Assembly: GCA_052118065.1 (NCBI GenBank)
Contig: JBQKHY010000002.1
Location: 1-64,000, forward strand
DNA length: 64,000 bases
DNA from: Ruminococcoides sp052118065
Lineage (GTDB): Bacteria; Bacillota; Clostridia; Oscillospirales; Acutalibacteraceae
Direction of reading: 5' to 3'
Below are positions 52,599-62,719 of this stretch, in pieces. The position numbers and the translations under genes were made by a program. The notes beneath the pieces are model-generated. The model was not told the DNA's origin. It did not search any database and was given only the letters and a program-made list of their open reading frames with translations. Numbering within the stretch: the stretch's first letter is position 1; each line of letters begins with the position of its first letter.

Positions 52599-54461
52599 AT
52601 GATAGCACCATATGATTCAAGGAATGAAGCATATCGTTCACCGTTCGGTGCAGTAGAAGTAGGCACCGGCATACGCATTACAATTAGAGTTCCACACAAT
52701 CTTAACTGTTCATTTGCCGAACTTGCAATAAAGTATGATTACGATTACAACTGGCAATATTACAAAATGTTCTGGTACTGTAATCATGAAAATGAATATG
52801 ACAAGTGGCAATGTGAATTTACACCGGATAGAATAGGATTATATTGGCATGGTTTCAGACTTCATACACCTGAGGGCATAAAGTATATTATACCTACTGA
52901 TGTAGATACAAAATCTTGCATTTCCGATACACCGGGTAGAGCATGGCAGATTACTTCCTACAAAAAGGGATTTGATACTCCAAAGTGGCCTGTTGGTGGT
53001 ATTATGTATCAGATTTTCCCTGATAGATTTTTCTTTAGTGGAGAAAAGAAAGATACAGGCAGAAACGACATTACAATAATGGATGATTGGTATGGTCTTC
53101 CACAGTGGTGGCCTAATGAAAATGGTGAAATCACAAATACTGACTTTTTCCAAGGTGACTTAAAGGGTATCACAATGAAACTCGATTACCTAAAAAAACT
53201 TGGTGTTACTTGTATTTATCTAAATCCAATTTCAAAGTCCTACAGTAACCACCGTTATGATACCGGTGACTACTCAGAAGTTGACCCAATGCTTGGTACA
53301 GAAGAGGACTTTAAAACTCTATGTAAAGAGGCAAAAAAGCTAGGTATTCATATTATTAACGACGGTGTTTACAGCCATACAGGTTGTGACTCAAAATATT
53401 TCAACAGATTTGGCAACTATGGTGACGGTGGTGCTTATAGAGATAGAAATTCACCATACTTTAGTTGGTATAAATTTAACGAATGGCCAAATAACTACAA
53501 CAGTTGGTGGGGTTTCTACACACTACCTGAGGTTCACGAAGAAGACCCTAACTTTAATGAATATATTAATGGTGAAAATGGTATCGTAAGAAAATGGATG
53601 AGAGACGGTAACTCAGGTTGGAGACTTGATGTTGCTGATGAATTACCTGATGTTTTCCTAGAAAATTTAAGAAAAGCAGTTAAAGCAGAAAATCCGGAAG
53701 GCTTTGTTATCGGTGAAGTATGGGAAGATGCATCAAATAAAGAAAGTTACGGTGCAAGAAGAAAATTTATTCTTGGTGACCAGCTAGACTCAGTAATGAA
53801 CTATGTTTTCAGAAATGCAATTATTGATTTCTGTAAAGGTGTTGATGCAAAGTATGTTATGAGTAATATTTTAAATGTACTTGAAAATTATCCAAGACCT
53901 GTAATCAGAGTTCTTATGAACCTACTTTCTACTCACGATACAGAAAGAATCTTAACAGTTATTGCCGGTGAACCACTAAATGGTCGTGACCGTCAGTGGC
54001 AAGCAGAAACTAAGCTAACTAAGGAACAAAGAGAAGTTGGTTTACAGTTAGTTAAGATTGCTACCGGTATTCAATACACATTACCGGGTTTTCCTTGTGT
54101 TTACTATGGTGATGAAGCAGGTATGGAAGGTTATCGTGATCCATTTAACAGATGTGGTTTCCCATGGGGTAAGGAAGACAAGGACCTTATAGAATGGTAC
54201 AGAGACCTAGGTCAAATGAGAGGTTCAATCTCAGCATTTTGTGATGGTGAATTTAGACCTGTTTATGCTGAAGGCAATGTTATTTCTTATCTAAGATATG
54301 ACAACAAGTCAGGTATTTACTGTGCATTTAATTCCGGTGATGTTGATGTAATTATGGATATTCCATTCTCAGCATCACAAAGTACACCTTATATGGGTAC
54401 AGAAGTTATTAAGAATAGAGTTGTTGTACCGGCTAAGGGCAGTGCATTTATTTCAATGTAA
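52599..54461 (+). CDS. Cytoplasmic GH13 alpha-amylase / neopullulanase-like enzyme
   Basis: A 620-residue glycoside hydrolase of family 13. An N-terminal beta domain (about 1-125) precedes the catalytic barrel, which has IMYQIFPDRFF, GVTCIYLNPISKSYSNHRYD, region I INDGVYSHTG (usual form DxVxNH), nucleophile Asp in WRLDVADE, acid/base Glu in VIGEVWED and LSTHDTER. No signal peptide, so it should cut imported maltodextrins inside the cell. The neopullulanase/cyclomaltodextrinase group is the closest by layout, though true specificity cannot be read. ATG 52599 has aggagg 9 bases upstream; a reading from 52563 starts before it. Confidence 0.9.
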   Translation: MIAPYDSRNEAYRSPFGAVEVGTGIRITIRVPHNLNCSFAELAIKYDYDYNWQYYKMFWYCNHENEYDKWQCEFTPDRIGLYWHGFRLHTPEGIKYIIPTDVDTKSCISDTPGRAWQITSYKKGFDTPKWPVGGIMYQIFPDRFFFSGEKKDTGRNDITIMDDWYGLPQWWPNENGEITNTDFFQGDLKGITMKLDYLKKLGVTCIYLNPISKSYSNHRYDTGDYSEVDPMLGTEEDFKTLCKEAKKLGIHIINDGVYSHTGCDSKYFNRFGNYGDGGAYRDRNSPYFSWYKFNEWPNNYNSWWGFYTLPEVHEEDPNFNEYINGENGIVRKWMRDGNSGWRLDVADELPDVFLENLRKAVKAENPEGFVIGEVWEDASNKESYGARRKFILGDQLDSVMNYVFRNAIIDFCKGVDAKYVMSNILNVLENYPRPVIRVLMNLLSTHDTERILTVIAGEPLNGRDRQWQAETKLTKEQREVGLQLVKIATGIQYTLPGFPCVYYGDEAGMEGYRDPFNRCGFPWGKEDKDLIEWYRDLGQMRGSISAFCDGEFRPVYAEGNVISYLRYDNKSGIYCAFNSGDVDVIMDIPFSASQSTPYMGTEVIKNRVVVPAKGSAFISM

Positions 54462-54490
54462 ATCAATATAAAATTATATATAATTTTAAA

Positions 54491-54522
54491 GGCAGAGAAA
54501 TTAAAATTCTCTGCCTTTTTTG
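54491..54522 (+). terminator. Terminator of the GH13 gene
   Basis: GGCAGAGAA pairs with TTCTCTGCC around a short A/T loop and is followed by a T run; 30 bases after the stop. Confidence 0.92.
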
Positions 54523-54571
54523 TTTTCCACATTATACTCATAAAATGTGGAAATTTATATTTTTATATAAC

Positions 54572-54600
54572 AACGAGGTGACTAAAAAGCCACCTCGTTT
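54572..54600. terminator. Bidirectional terminator next to gyrA
   Basis: AACGAGGTG pairs with CACCTCGTT around a loop; the T run is best on the plus strand. It lies just after the gyrA stop (minus strand). Confidence 0.75.
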
Positions 54601-54605
54601 TTTTA

Positions 54606-57152
54606 TTATTCTTCTGTGCTATCTGTATTTTCTGTTTCTTCTACTGTTTCGGTAGTTTCTACATTTTCAGCAGAGTCATCATTATCAGCTTTTTCAGCTT
54701 CTTCTTCATTTTCGTGAGGTGTTGTAGCAATAGTAACAACCTTATCATCCTCACCTATTCTCATAAGAGTAACACCCTTACTTGGTCTGTTACAAATCCT
54801 TACGGAAGAAGTTTCAATTCTAATAACAATACCTGACTCAGAAATCATAATAATATCATCATCAAGGTTAACAGACTGTAGTACAGCAACCTTACCGTAC
54901 TTTTCTGTGTGGTAGTTAGTTAGACCTTTACCACCTCTTGACTGTACTCTGTAGTCAGTAGCCTTAGAAATTCTACCGTAACCCTTTTCGGAAACAGTTA
55001 GAATCATATCATCATCTTGGGCAACACACATACCTACAATCTGGTCATCTTCAGCAAGTTTCATAGCCTTAACACCACGAGCCTGACGACCCATTGCACG
55101 AATGTCATTTTCGTTAAATCTGATTGCCATACCTTTTTCGGTAGCAACAATAATATTGTCGTTACCCTCAGTCATTCTAACCCAAGCAAGTTCATCACCC
55201 TCATTAAGTTCAAGGGCAATTAAGCCACCTTTACGGGCAGTATTATAAGCAGAAAGTTCAATTCTCTTGATGATACCTTGCTTTGTAACCATAACAAGAT
55301 ACTTGTCGTCTTCCATATTATCAACTTTAATCATAGAAGTAACTTTTTCATCTTGGTCAATAGGGAGTAGGTTGGCAATATTCATACCCTTACTTTGACG
55401 AGATCCTTCAGGAATTTCGTAACACTTAATTTTATAAACCTTACCCTTATCTGTAAAGAACAATATTAAATCGTGAGAATTTACAACAAACATTTCCTTT
55501 GCCACATCTTCTTCTCTTCGTGACATACCGGAAACACCTCTACCACCACGATTTTGAATTTTGTAGGTATCGGCAGGAATTCTCTTAATATAACCAAACT
55601 GTGTTAATGTAACAACACAATCTTCAACAGGAATAAGGTCCTCAATATCAACTTCACCTGATACTGCACAAATTTCTGTTCTTCTTTGGTCGGCGTATTT
55701 ATTACGAACTGCAATAGTTTCTTCTTCTACAATTTTTAGCTGTCTTTCCTTGTGTACAAGAATATCCTCTAAATCATCAATCTTTAGATGTAGTTCATTT
55801 AGTTCATTTTCAATCTTGTTTCTTTCAAGATTTGTTAACTGACCCAAACGCATTGCAACAATAGCCTGAGCTTGAATATCATCAAGACCGAATCTTTCAC
55901 ACAAATTAACCTTAGCAGTTGCTTGGTCTTTAGACTCTCTGATAACCTTGATAACTTCATCAATATTATCTTGAGCAATCTTCAAACCTTCCAGAATATG
56001 ACATCTTTCTTTTGCTTTCTTTAGGTCAAATTCTGTTCTTCTTACGATAACTTCTACTTGGAAGTCAATGTAATGCTGCAACATTTCTTTTAGTGTAAGA
56101 ATCTTAGGTTCACCGTTAACAATAGCAAGGTTAATTACACCAAAAGTAGTTTGTAGCTGAGTATTCTTAAACAGTAAATTAAGTACAACTTGAGGAGAGG
56201 CATCTCTCTTAATATCAATTTCAATATGCATACCATTTCTGTCGGAATGGTCTTCAATGTTGGAGATACCCTCAATTTTCTTATCTCTAACCATATCGGC
56301 AATAGTTTCAATAAGTCTAGCCTTATTAACCTGATATGGAAGTTCACTAACAATAATCTTAAATCTACCGTTTTTCTGTTCTTCAATTTCTGTTTTTGCT
56401 CTAAGAACAATCTTGCCTCTACCTGTAGCATAAGCAGCTCTGATGCCACTTCTACCCATAATAATACCACCGGTAGGGAAGTCAGGTCCGGGAAGACACT
56501 CCATAAGATCTGCAACTTCAGCATCCGGATTGTCAATTAATAGGCACATTGCATCTACTACTTCACCTAGGTTATGAGGTGGAATATTAGTAGCCATACC
56601 TACGGCAATACCTGATGAACCGTTAACAAGTAGGTTAGGAAATTTAGCAGGAAGAACAGTAGGTTCTTCAAGTCTGTCATCATAGTTAGGCATAAAGTCA
56701 ACAGTATTCTTCTCAATATCTGTAAGCATTTCTGTTGAAATTTTGCTCATTCTGGCTTCTGTATATCTGTAAGCAGCAGGAGGGTCACCGTCAACAGAAC
56801 CAAAGTTACCATGACCGTCAACAAGCATATATCTCATTGAGAAAGTTTGTGCAAGTCTTACAAGTGCATCATAAACAGATGCGTCACCATGTGGGTGATA
56901 AGAACCAAGCACTGCACCAACAGTATCGGCACACTTATGGTATGGTTTGTTAGGTTCAAGTCCTTTTTCGTGCATTGTATATAAAATTCTTCTGTGTACA
57001 GGCTTTAGACCATCTCTTACATCAGGAAGTGCACGGGATACAATAACTGACATTGAATAGTCAAGAAATGACTTTCTCATTTCTCTGTCAATATCTACTT
57101 CAATGGTTTTTGCTTCCGGCATTGAAATTTCATTATCTTTATTATCAGCCAT
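54606..57152 (-). CDS. gyrA: DNA gyrase subunit A
   Basis: An 848-residue subunit of type II topoisomerase. The quinolone-region and active-site Tyr lie in HPHGDASVYDALVRLAQ and the following RYTEARMSK (about residues 85-135). The coiled coil is at about 370-500. The C-terminal beta-pinwheel has the GyrA-box QNRGGRGVSGM (about 550). The last 40 residues are an acidic tail. It follows gyrB by 13 bases. Confidence 0.97.
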   Translation of the reverse strand: MADNKDNEISMPEAKTIEVDIDREMRKSFLDYSMSVIVSRALPDVRDGLKPVHRRILYTMHEKGLEPNKPYHKCADTVGAVLGSYHPHGDASVYDALVRLAQTFSMRYMLVDGHGNFGSVDGDPPAAYRYTEARMSKISTEMLTDIEKNTVDFMPNYDDRLEEPTVLPAKFPNLLVNGSSGIAVGMATNIPPHNLGEVVDAMCLLIDNPDAEVADLMECLPGPDFPTGGIIMGRSGIRAAYATGRGKIVLRAKTEIEEQKNGRFKIIVSELPYQVNKARLIETIADMVRDKKIEGISNIEDHSDRNGMHIEIDIKRDASPQVVLNLLFKNTQLQTTFGVINLAIVNGEPKILTLKEMLQHYIDFQVEVIVRRTEFDLKKAKERCHILEGLKIAQDNIDEVIKVIRESKDQATAKVNLCERFGLDDIQAQAIVAMRLGQLTNLERNKIENELNELHLKIDDLEDILVHKERQLKIVEEETIAVRNKYADQRRTEICAVSGEVDIEDLIPVEDCVVTLTQFGYIKRIPADTYKIQNRGGRGVSGMSRREEDVAKEMFVVNSHDLILFFTDKGKVYKIKCYEIPEGSRQSKGMNIANLLPIDQDEKVTSMIKVDNMEDDKYLVMVTKQGIIKRIELSAYNTARKGGLIALELNEGDELAWVRMTEGNDNIIVATEKGMAIRFNENDIRAMGRQARGVKAMKLAEDDQIVGMCVAQDDDMILTVSEKGYGRISKATDYRVQSRGGKGLTNYHTEKYGKVAVLQSVNLDDDIIMISESGIVIRIETSSVRICNRPSKGVTLMRIGEDDKVVTIATTPHENEEEAEKADNDDSAENVETTETVEETENTDSTEE

Positions 57153-57165
57153 TTTCTATCCCTCC

Positions 57166-59121
57166 TTAAATATCTAGATTTTCTACGAAACGAGCATTTT
57201 TCTCAATAAAATCTCTTCTTGGTTCAACCTTTTCACCCATTAGCATTGAGAATGTTTCATCAGCCTGTTCGGCATCATGAAGTTCAACTCTAAGCATTGT
57301 TCTTGTTTTAGGGTTCATTGTTGTTTCCCATAACTGTTCAGGGTCCATTTCACCAAGACCTTTGTATCGCTGTATTTCTGTTTTGCCTTCAATTTCAGCA
57401 AGCATTGCATCTCTCTCTTGATCAGAGAAAGCATATTTATGTTTTTTGCCTTTGGTAATTCTATATAGAGGAGGCTGTGCAATATACACATGACCTTCTT
57501 CAATTAGTGGTCGCATAAAACGGAAGAAGAAAGTTAGTAGCAAAGTTCTGATATGAGAACCGTCAACATCGGCATCGGCCATAATAATAACCTTGTCATA
57601 ACGCAACTTAGAAATATCAAAGTCATCTTTGATACCTGTACCAAGTGCCAAAATAACAGGTGTTAATTTATCATTGCCATAAACCTTGTCTTCTCTAACC
57701 TTTTCTACATTTAGCATTTTACCCCAAAGAGGGAGGATAGCCTGAATTTTTCTATCTCTGCCTTCTTTAGCAGAACCACCGGCAGAATCACCTTCGACAA
57801 TATATATTTCAGTTTCACTTGAGTCTTTACTTTGACAATCGGCAAGTTTACCGGGAAGTCTTGCACCGTCAAGTGCTGACTTTCTTCTAACATTTTCTCT
57901 TGCTCTTTGTGCTGCAATTCTTGCAGTAAAGGACATCATAGCCTTATCAAAAATAATCTTACCGATAGCAGGATTTTCTTCAAGATACTGAGAAAGTTTG
58001 TCTTTGATTAATTTATAAACCATTGAACGAACTTCAGTATTACCCAGTTTTGCCTTAGTCTGTCCTTCAAATTCTGCTTCTGTTAGCTTAACAGAAATAA
58101 TTGCAAACAGACCTTCTTCATAGTCACTATACTTTAGGTCACTGTCTTTTTCTTTTAGCTTATTAAATCTTCTGCCGTAGTCATTCATAACCTTAGTTAA
58201 TGATCTACGGAAACCTTCTTCATGAGTACCACCGTCAATAGTGTGAATATTATTTGCAAAAGAACGAACATCAGAAGTGATTGCATCAGTATATTGCATA
58301 GCAATTTCTACTGACATTGTCTGATCCTCATTTTCAGCTTCAAAATAAATAATCTCATCATGTAGAGGATTAATTTCTTTAGTCTTACTCTTCTTTTCAC
58401 GAATAAAGTTTACGAATGACTTAACGCCACCTTCATAACAATATTCATTTGAGATAATATTTTCAGGATCTCTTTCATCCTTTAATTCAATTCTAACACC
58501 TGCATTTAGAAATGCTTGTTCACGAAGTCTTTTTTCAAGGATTTCATATTTATAAACTGTAGTATCGGTAAACATAACAGGGTCAGGCTTAAAGGTAACC
58601 TCAGTACCTTTTTCTGTTCCGTGACCAATAACTTCAAGGTCGTTCATTATTTTACCACGCTCATAACGCTGAAAATAAATATCTTTACCATCACAAACCT
58701 TAACTTCCAAATATTCAGAAAGTGCGTTTACAACAGATGCACCAACACCGTGAAGACCACCGGAAACCTTGTAGCCACCACCACCGAATTTACCACCGGC
58801 ATGAAGAACAGTAAATACAACGGTAACAGCAGGTAAACCCATCTTTTTATTGATACCAACAGGAATACCACGACCATTATCCTTAACTTTGATAATATCT
58901 CCCGGCAAAATTGATACTTCAATCTTTGTACAGTAACCTGCCAAAGCTTCATCAATAGCATTATCTACAATTTCATAAACAAGATGATGTAGACCTTGTT
59001 CACCGGTTGAGCCTATGTACATACCGGGTCTTTTACGAACAGCCTCCAGTCCTTCAAGTACCTGTATTTCGTCAGCACCATATTCATTTTCTACTTTTGC
59101 TAATTCATTTATATTATCCAA
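57166..59121 (-). CDS. gyrB: DNA gyrase subunit B
   Basis: A 651-residue ATPase subunit. It has GLEAVRKRPGMYIGSTGEQG, the GHKL motif DNAIDEALAGYC, VKDNGRGIP, GLHGVGASVVNALS and the TOPRIM EGDSAGGSAKEGRDRKIQAI and MADADVDGSHIRTLLLTF. It belongs to the origin cluster with recF and dnaN; two zinc-ribbon genes lie between remB and gyrB. Confidence 0.97.
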   Translation of the reverse strand: MDNINELAKVENEYGADEIQVLEGLEAVRKRPGMYIGSTGEQGLHHLVYEIVDNAIDEALAGYCTKIEVSILPGDIIKVKDNGRGIPVGINKKMGLPAVTVVFTVLHAGGKFGGGGYKVSGGLHGVGASVVNALSEYLEVKVCDGKDIYFQRYERGKIMNDLEVIGHGTEKGTEVTFKPDPVMFTDTTVYKYEILEKRLREQAFLNAGVRIELKDERDPENIISNEYCYEGGVKSFVNFIREKKSKTKEINPLHDEIIYFEAENEDQTMSVEIAMQYTDAITSDVRSFANNIHTIDGGTHEEGFRRSLTKVMNDYGRRFNKLKEKDSDLKYSDYEEGLFAIISVKLTEAEFEGQTKAKLGNTEVRSMVYKLIKDKLSQYLEENPAIGKIIFDKAMMSFTARIAAQRARENVRRKSALDGARLPGKLADCQSKDSSETEIYIVEGDSAGGSAKEGRDRKIQAILPLWGKMLNVEKVREDKVYGNDKLTPVILALGTGIKDDFDISKLRYDKVIIMADADVDGSHIRTLLLTFFFRFMRPLIEEGHVYIAQPPLYRITKGKKHKYAFSDQERDAMLAEIEGKTEIQRYKGLGEMDPEQLWETTMNPKTRTMLRVELHDAEQADETFSMLMGEKVEPRRDFIEKNARFVENLDI

Positions 59122-59147
59122 GATAATTCCTCCAAAAAGACCACAAA

Positions 59148-59459
59148 TTACTTTTTATAATCTTCTTTCTTATATTTAACGAAAAATGACCTCATTAAAA
59201 GTGCAATAACTATTATTATTATTGTCACAATAAACATAGGAATAACACTTCTTACACCAATTACGGACATCATAAAAATATTTACCAAAATAGCCAGTAG
59301 AATTGCCATTGTCATAAGCAACACCAATCCACCGTTTTTCTTTACCACAAAATTTTTTTTGCAGTTATGACACTTTATTTTTTCGTTATTGTATTGTTTC
59401 TTTATTTCATCACTTGTATATATTGCCTTGCAATATGGACAGGTAGGTTTTTTAAACAT
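59148..59459 (-). CDS. Small zinc-ribbon membrane protein
   Basis: A 103-residue protein with a zinc-ribbon pair of CxxC motifs (CPYC at 7-10 and CHNC at 35-38) and two transmembrane helices (about 45-65 and 70-92). I do not recognise a named family. It is 9 bases downstream of a second zinc-ribbon membrane protein gene and upstream of gyrB, all on the same strand, so it is cotranscribed with the DNA-replication genes. Confidence 0.65.
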   Translation of the reverse strand: MFKKPTCPYCKAIYTSDEIKKQYNNEKIKCHNCKKNFVVKKNGGLVLLMTMAILLAILVNIFMMSVIGVRSVIPMFIVTIIIIVIALLMRSFFVKYKKEDYKK

Positions 59460-59468
59460 AACTTTGCC

Positions 59469-60035
59469 TTACTTTCTATCGTTTAAGTTAAAAGCCGCAG
59501 TTTTGTCTTTGAATAAATTTCTAGATATTGTATCTGATTCTACCTTATGCTCATCATCTTCAATGAAAGCCTTAGTTCTTGCTTGTTCTTCCTCAGTAAT
59601 GATTTTTCTTTTTGCCTTAATTTGATTGAATACATCTGTATTGATTACAGGACCACTCTGTTCAAATTCACTGTCTGTAATAGGTGGCAAAATCTCAGGC
59701 TTAATAAATTTCTGTTGTTGACTGACAAATTCTCTATATTTTTTCAGTGGTCTAAGTCTTACAAAGAATGGCACAAAAATATAGAAAATAAGGAAAGGTA
59801 TCATTACAAACAAAAACATAAATGGGCTTTTTGTTGCAGTTTTCATAATAACAATAGTCATTATAATTGCAGCTACCATAAAGGTAAGGATAAAAGCAAG
59901 CCATATCTTTTTGTTAATATAAATATTGCTTTCTTTCTTGCATCTACTGCACTTGTATTCACCTTTTGATTTGCTAATAAAAGCTGAAGAATATGACATT
60001 CTTCTTCCACAATAAGGACACTTTGCTAATTTCAT
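59469..60035 (-). CDS. Zinc-ribbon membrane protein
   Basis: A 188-residue protein starting MKLAKCPYCGRRMSYSS. It has CPYC and CSRC motifs that should bind one zinc (about residues 6-35), two transmembrane helices (about 45-65 and 70-95) and a charged cytoplasmic tail. ATG 60035 has aaaggaa about 9 bases upstream; a TTG at 60053 would add six residues. It has the same layout as the next gene, so the two may be diverged duplicates. Function unknown. Confidence 0.65.
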   Translation of the reverse strand: MKLAKCPYCGRRMSYSSAFISKSKGEYKCSRCKKESNIYINKKIWLAFILTFMVAAIIMTIVIMKTATKSPFMFLFVMIPFLIFYIFVPFFVRLRPLKKYREFVSQQQKFIKPEILPPITDSEFEQSGPVINTDVFNQIKAKRKIITEEEQARTKAFIEDDEHKVESDTISRNLFKDKTAAFNLNDRK

Positions 60036-60049
60036 AACAATACTTCCTT

Positions 60050-60301
60050 TCAAAAATTACTCTTTCTCTTCATTAGAGTTTGGCTACTAATCTGGCTAAC
60101 ATAAACTTTTATCTCATTATTTTCATTACATACAACAAAGCTCTTTGGTAATTCCATAGAAACATTGATTACCCTTTTATTTTTTGTTGCATTAGATAAA
60201 TAGTCTTTGGTCCACTTTGAAATAGTGGATGTATCCATATCAAAAATCCCAATTATATTGTCAGTTCTAACAACTGTATTTTCACCTAAATGCAGATACA
60301 T
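60050..60301 (-). CDS. remB: Extracellular matrix regulator RemB (DUF370)
   Basis: An 83-residue DUF370 protein. It starts MYLHLGENTVVRTDNIIGIF and has SFVVCNENNEIKVYVSQIS. The Bacillus homologue (YaaB/RemB) is a DNA-binding regulator of matrix genes, and its gene sits between recF and gyrB, just as here. It is 2 bases from recF. Confidence 0.88.
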   Translation of the reverse strand: MYLHLGENTVVRTDNIIGIFDMDTSTISKWTKDYLSNATKNKRVINVSMELPKSFVVCNENNEIKVYVSQISSQTLMKRKSNF

Positions 60302-60303
60302 AA

Positions 60304-61407
60304 CTATTCCTCTGTAATTTTTCCTTGATTTACAACAAACAACTTACCCTCTTGAAGTTGCTTTTTGTCGTTATGTTCACAACAAGTTATAAAAACTTGA
60401 TAGCCATCTATTTTATTAAGCAAATAATCTTGTCTTTTTGAGTCAAGTTCTGAAAGAACATCATCAAGTAGCAGTACAGGTTTTTCCTCCAAAATTTCAC
60501 TTAAAACTGTAGCCTCAGAAAGTTTTAGGGAAAGTACTGCACTTCTCTGCTGACCTTGACTGCCAAAATTCTTTGCTTTCATTCCATTGATTAAAATATT
60601 TATATCATCTCTATGAGGACCGACTGTTGTGTAGCCGTTATAGAGATCATCCTTTAATTTATTATTAAGTTCAGTTAAGAACTTTTCTTTAATTTCTTCA
60701 AGGTTATCCACATTTAACTCTTTAATTGTGGAAATATACTCAATGTCAAGAGTTTCTCTGTCATTAGAAATACCTGAATGAAAGAACTTTGCATTTTCTT
60801 TTAGTTTCTCTGCATACTTGATTCTTTCTGCAATTATATATGCACCGAAATAGGCAAGGTTTTCATTCCAAATTTCTAAAGTAACCTGTAGTTCAGGATG
60901 TTTGTTTATATCTTTAAGTAGGGCATTTCTTTGGTTTAAGATTTGATTATACTTAGAAAAATATTTTGCATACTTAAGTTTTTGCTGACACAAAGCACCA
61001 TCAAGAAACTTTCTTCTAATACCGGGACCTGCCTTTACAAGGGATAAATGTTCAGGGGAGAACACCACACAAGAAAATTTTTCTATAAGGGATGCACCAC
61101 TTTTTTTCTTTACACCGTTAATAAAAACTTCCTTTTTGTTACCTGTATAGCGAATTTCTGCATTTTGTTCTCTGTCTTGACTTGTAAATTCAAGTTTTAT
61201 TTTTGCAAATTTTTCATTGAAATTTATCAGTTCCTTTTCGGCAGAACCTCTAAAGGAGTGTCCACCACAAAAAAGCCATATACATTCAAGTAAATTTGTT
61301 TTACCTTGAGCATTTTCTCCAAAGATAACATTGGTGTTTTTGTCAGTAAAAATTTTATTTTTTTCTAAGTTTCTAAAGTTTTCAAATTCTAAAGAATTTA
61401 CTCTCAA
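60304..61407 (-). CDS. recF: DNA replication and repair protein RecF
   Basis: A 367-residue SMC-like ATPase that helps RecA loading at gaps. Walker A is GENAQGKTN (about residue 30-38), the signature is in GSQGQQRSAVLSLKLSEA and Walker B is VLLLDDVLSELD (about 315). It overlaps yaaA by 4 bases and precedes remB. Confidence 0.96.
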   Translation of the reverse strand: MRVNSLEFENFRNLEKNKIFTDKNTNVIFGENAQGKTNLLECIWLFCGGHSFRGSAEKELINFNEKFAKIKLEFTSQDREQNAEIRYTGNKKEVFINGVKKKSGASLIEKFSCVVFSPEHLSLVKAGPGIRRKFLDGALCQQKLKYAKYFSKYNQILNQRNALLKDINKHPELQVTLEIWNENLAYFGAYIIAERIKYAEKLKENAKFFHSGISNDRETLDIEYISTIKELNVDNLEEIKEKFLTELNNKLKDDLYNGYTTVGPHRDDINILINGMKAKNFGSQGQQRSAVLSLKLSEATVLSEILEEKPVLLLDDVLSELDSKRQDYLLNKIDGYQVFITCCEHNDKKQLQEGKLFVVNQGKITEE

Positions 61408-61622
61408 GACTGTCTTACCTCTAAAGTGTCATCATCAAGAGTAACTATGTCACCGTTACGAATTTTTTTGCCTCTCATTGTGCAAATTTCTCCATTAACT
61501 GTAACATAACCGTCTTGAATTAAGATTTTTGCTTGTCCACCGGTTTCAACCAGTCCTGCAAACTTTAACAAATCCTGAAGTTTAATAAATTCTGTATCTA
61601 TAAAAATTATTTGTTTTTCCAT
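61404..61622 (-). CDS. yaaA: S4-domain RNA-binding protein YaaA
   Basis: A 72-residue S4-domain protein. It has FIKLQDLLKFAGLVETGGQA, QDGYVTVNGE and RGKKIRNGDIV, typical of the YaaA/RlbA family between dnaN and recF in Firmicutes. It probably binds RNA or the ribosome. It overlaps recF by 4 bases and touches dnaN by 1. Confidence 0.92.
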   Translation of the reverse strand: MEKQIIFIDTEFIKLQDLLKFAGLVETGGQAKILIQDGYVTVNGEICTMRGKKIRNGDIVTLDDDTLEVRQS

Positions 61623-62719
61623 TATGATATTCTCATTGGTACGACTAGATATAGGAAGTCGTCACTTTTAACCGGTTTAATAATCATAGGTGAAAGTCCA
61701 CCATTTAAGATTAGTCTGATTTCGTCTGTTTCACAATTCTTAATTGCATCTAGTAAATATCTGTTGTTAAAGCCAATTTCAACATCATCACCTGCAATGG
61801 TAGTTCTGATACTGTCGTTAGCCTTACCCATAGATGTTTTACAAGTTAATTTAATTTCATCACTACTAAATTCACATTTAACAGGGGATGGAATCTTTTC
61901 ACTTGCAAGAAGACTCATTCTTTCTACTGCTGAGCTGATTTCTCTGGTATTTACAACTACTTCTGTTGCAGTACCTGTTGGAATAGTTGAATTATAGTCA
62001 ATAAACTGACCTTCAATCAATCTGGAAATTACATAGAATGAACCGACTTTAAACAAAGTGTGTCTTTGACCGATTATAATTTCTACATTTTCTTCTTCGT
62101 CAGTAATAAGTTTTAGTACTTCACTTTGAGTTTTCTTAGGAATTACAAAGCTATTTTCTGAATCACTGTCAATTTGTTCCTTGCGAATTGCCATTCTGTA
62201 ACCATCAATTGCAACAATAGTCATAATTTTGTCTTTGATTTCAAACAAAGAACCTGTATAAATTGGTTTTGATGTGTTATCAGAAACTGCATATATAGTT
62301 TGGCGAATCATATCCTTTAGGATACCACCGTTAATAACAATCTTATCTGTTTCTTCAAACTTAGGTAGATCCGGATATTCAGCAGCTGATAAACCAACAA
62401 TTTGGTAAGATGCATTACCACTTGTAATGTAAGTAACCATTCTTTCATCAGTTTCAATAGTTACAACTTCTTCAGGTAACTTTCTGATAATGTCACCGAA
62501 TAGCTTAGCAGAAACTACAATTTCACCTTCAGTATCAATCTGAACTTCCAGGTCAGTTGTAATTCCGATTTCAAGATCGTAACCTGACAAATTTAGGTTA
62601 CTGTCATATGCTTTTATTAATATACCTTCTAGGGAAGGTGTAGATGCTTTAGTTGCTACTGCTCTTTGAACACAAGTAACAGCATTGCTTAAATCTGTTC
62701 TTGAACAAGTAAATTTCAT
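61622..62719 (-). CDS. dnaN: DNA polymerase III sliding clamp
   Basis: A 365-residue beta clamp with three similar domains (about 1-120, 125-245, 246-365). It starts MKFTCSRTDLSNAVTCVQRA and ends with the clamp-typical KPVKSDDFLYLVVPMRIS. It follows dnaA and overlaps the yaaA start by 1 base. Confidence 0.97.
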   Translation of the reverse strand: MKFTCSRTDLSNAVTCVQRAVATKASTPSLEGILIKAYDSNLNLSGYDLEIGITTDLEVQIDTEGEIVVSAKLFGDIIRKLPEEVVTIETDERMVTYITSGNASYQIVGLSAAEYPDLPKFEETDKIVINGGILKDMIRQTIYAVSDNTSKPIYTGSLFEIKDKIMTIVAIDGYRMAIRKEQIDSDSENSFVIPKKTQSEVLKLITDEEENVEIIIGQRHTLFKVGSFYVISRLIEGQFIDYNSTIPTGTATEVVVNTREISSAVERMSLLASEKIPSPVKCEFSSDEIKLTCKTSMGKANDSIRTTIAGDDVEIGFNNRYLLDAIKNCETDEIRLILNGGLSPMIIKPVKSDDFLYLVVPMRIS

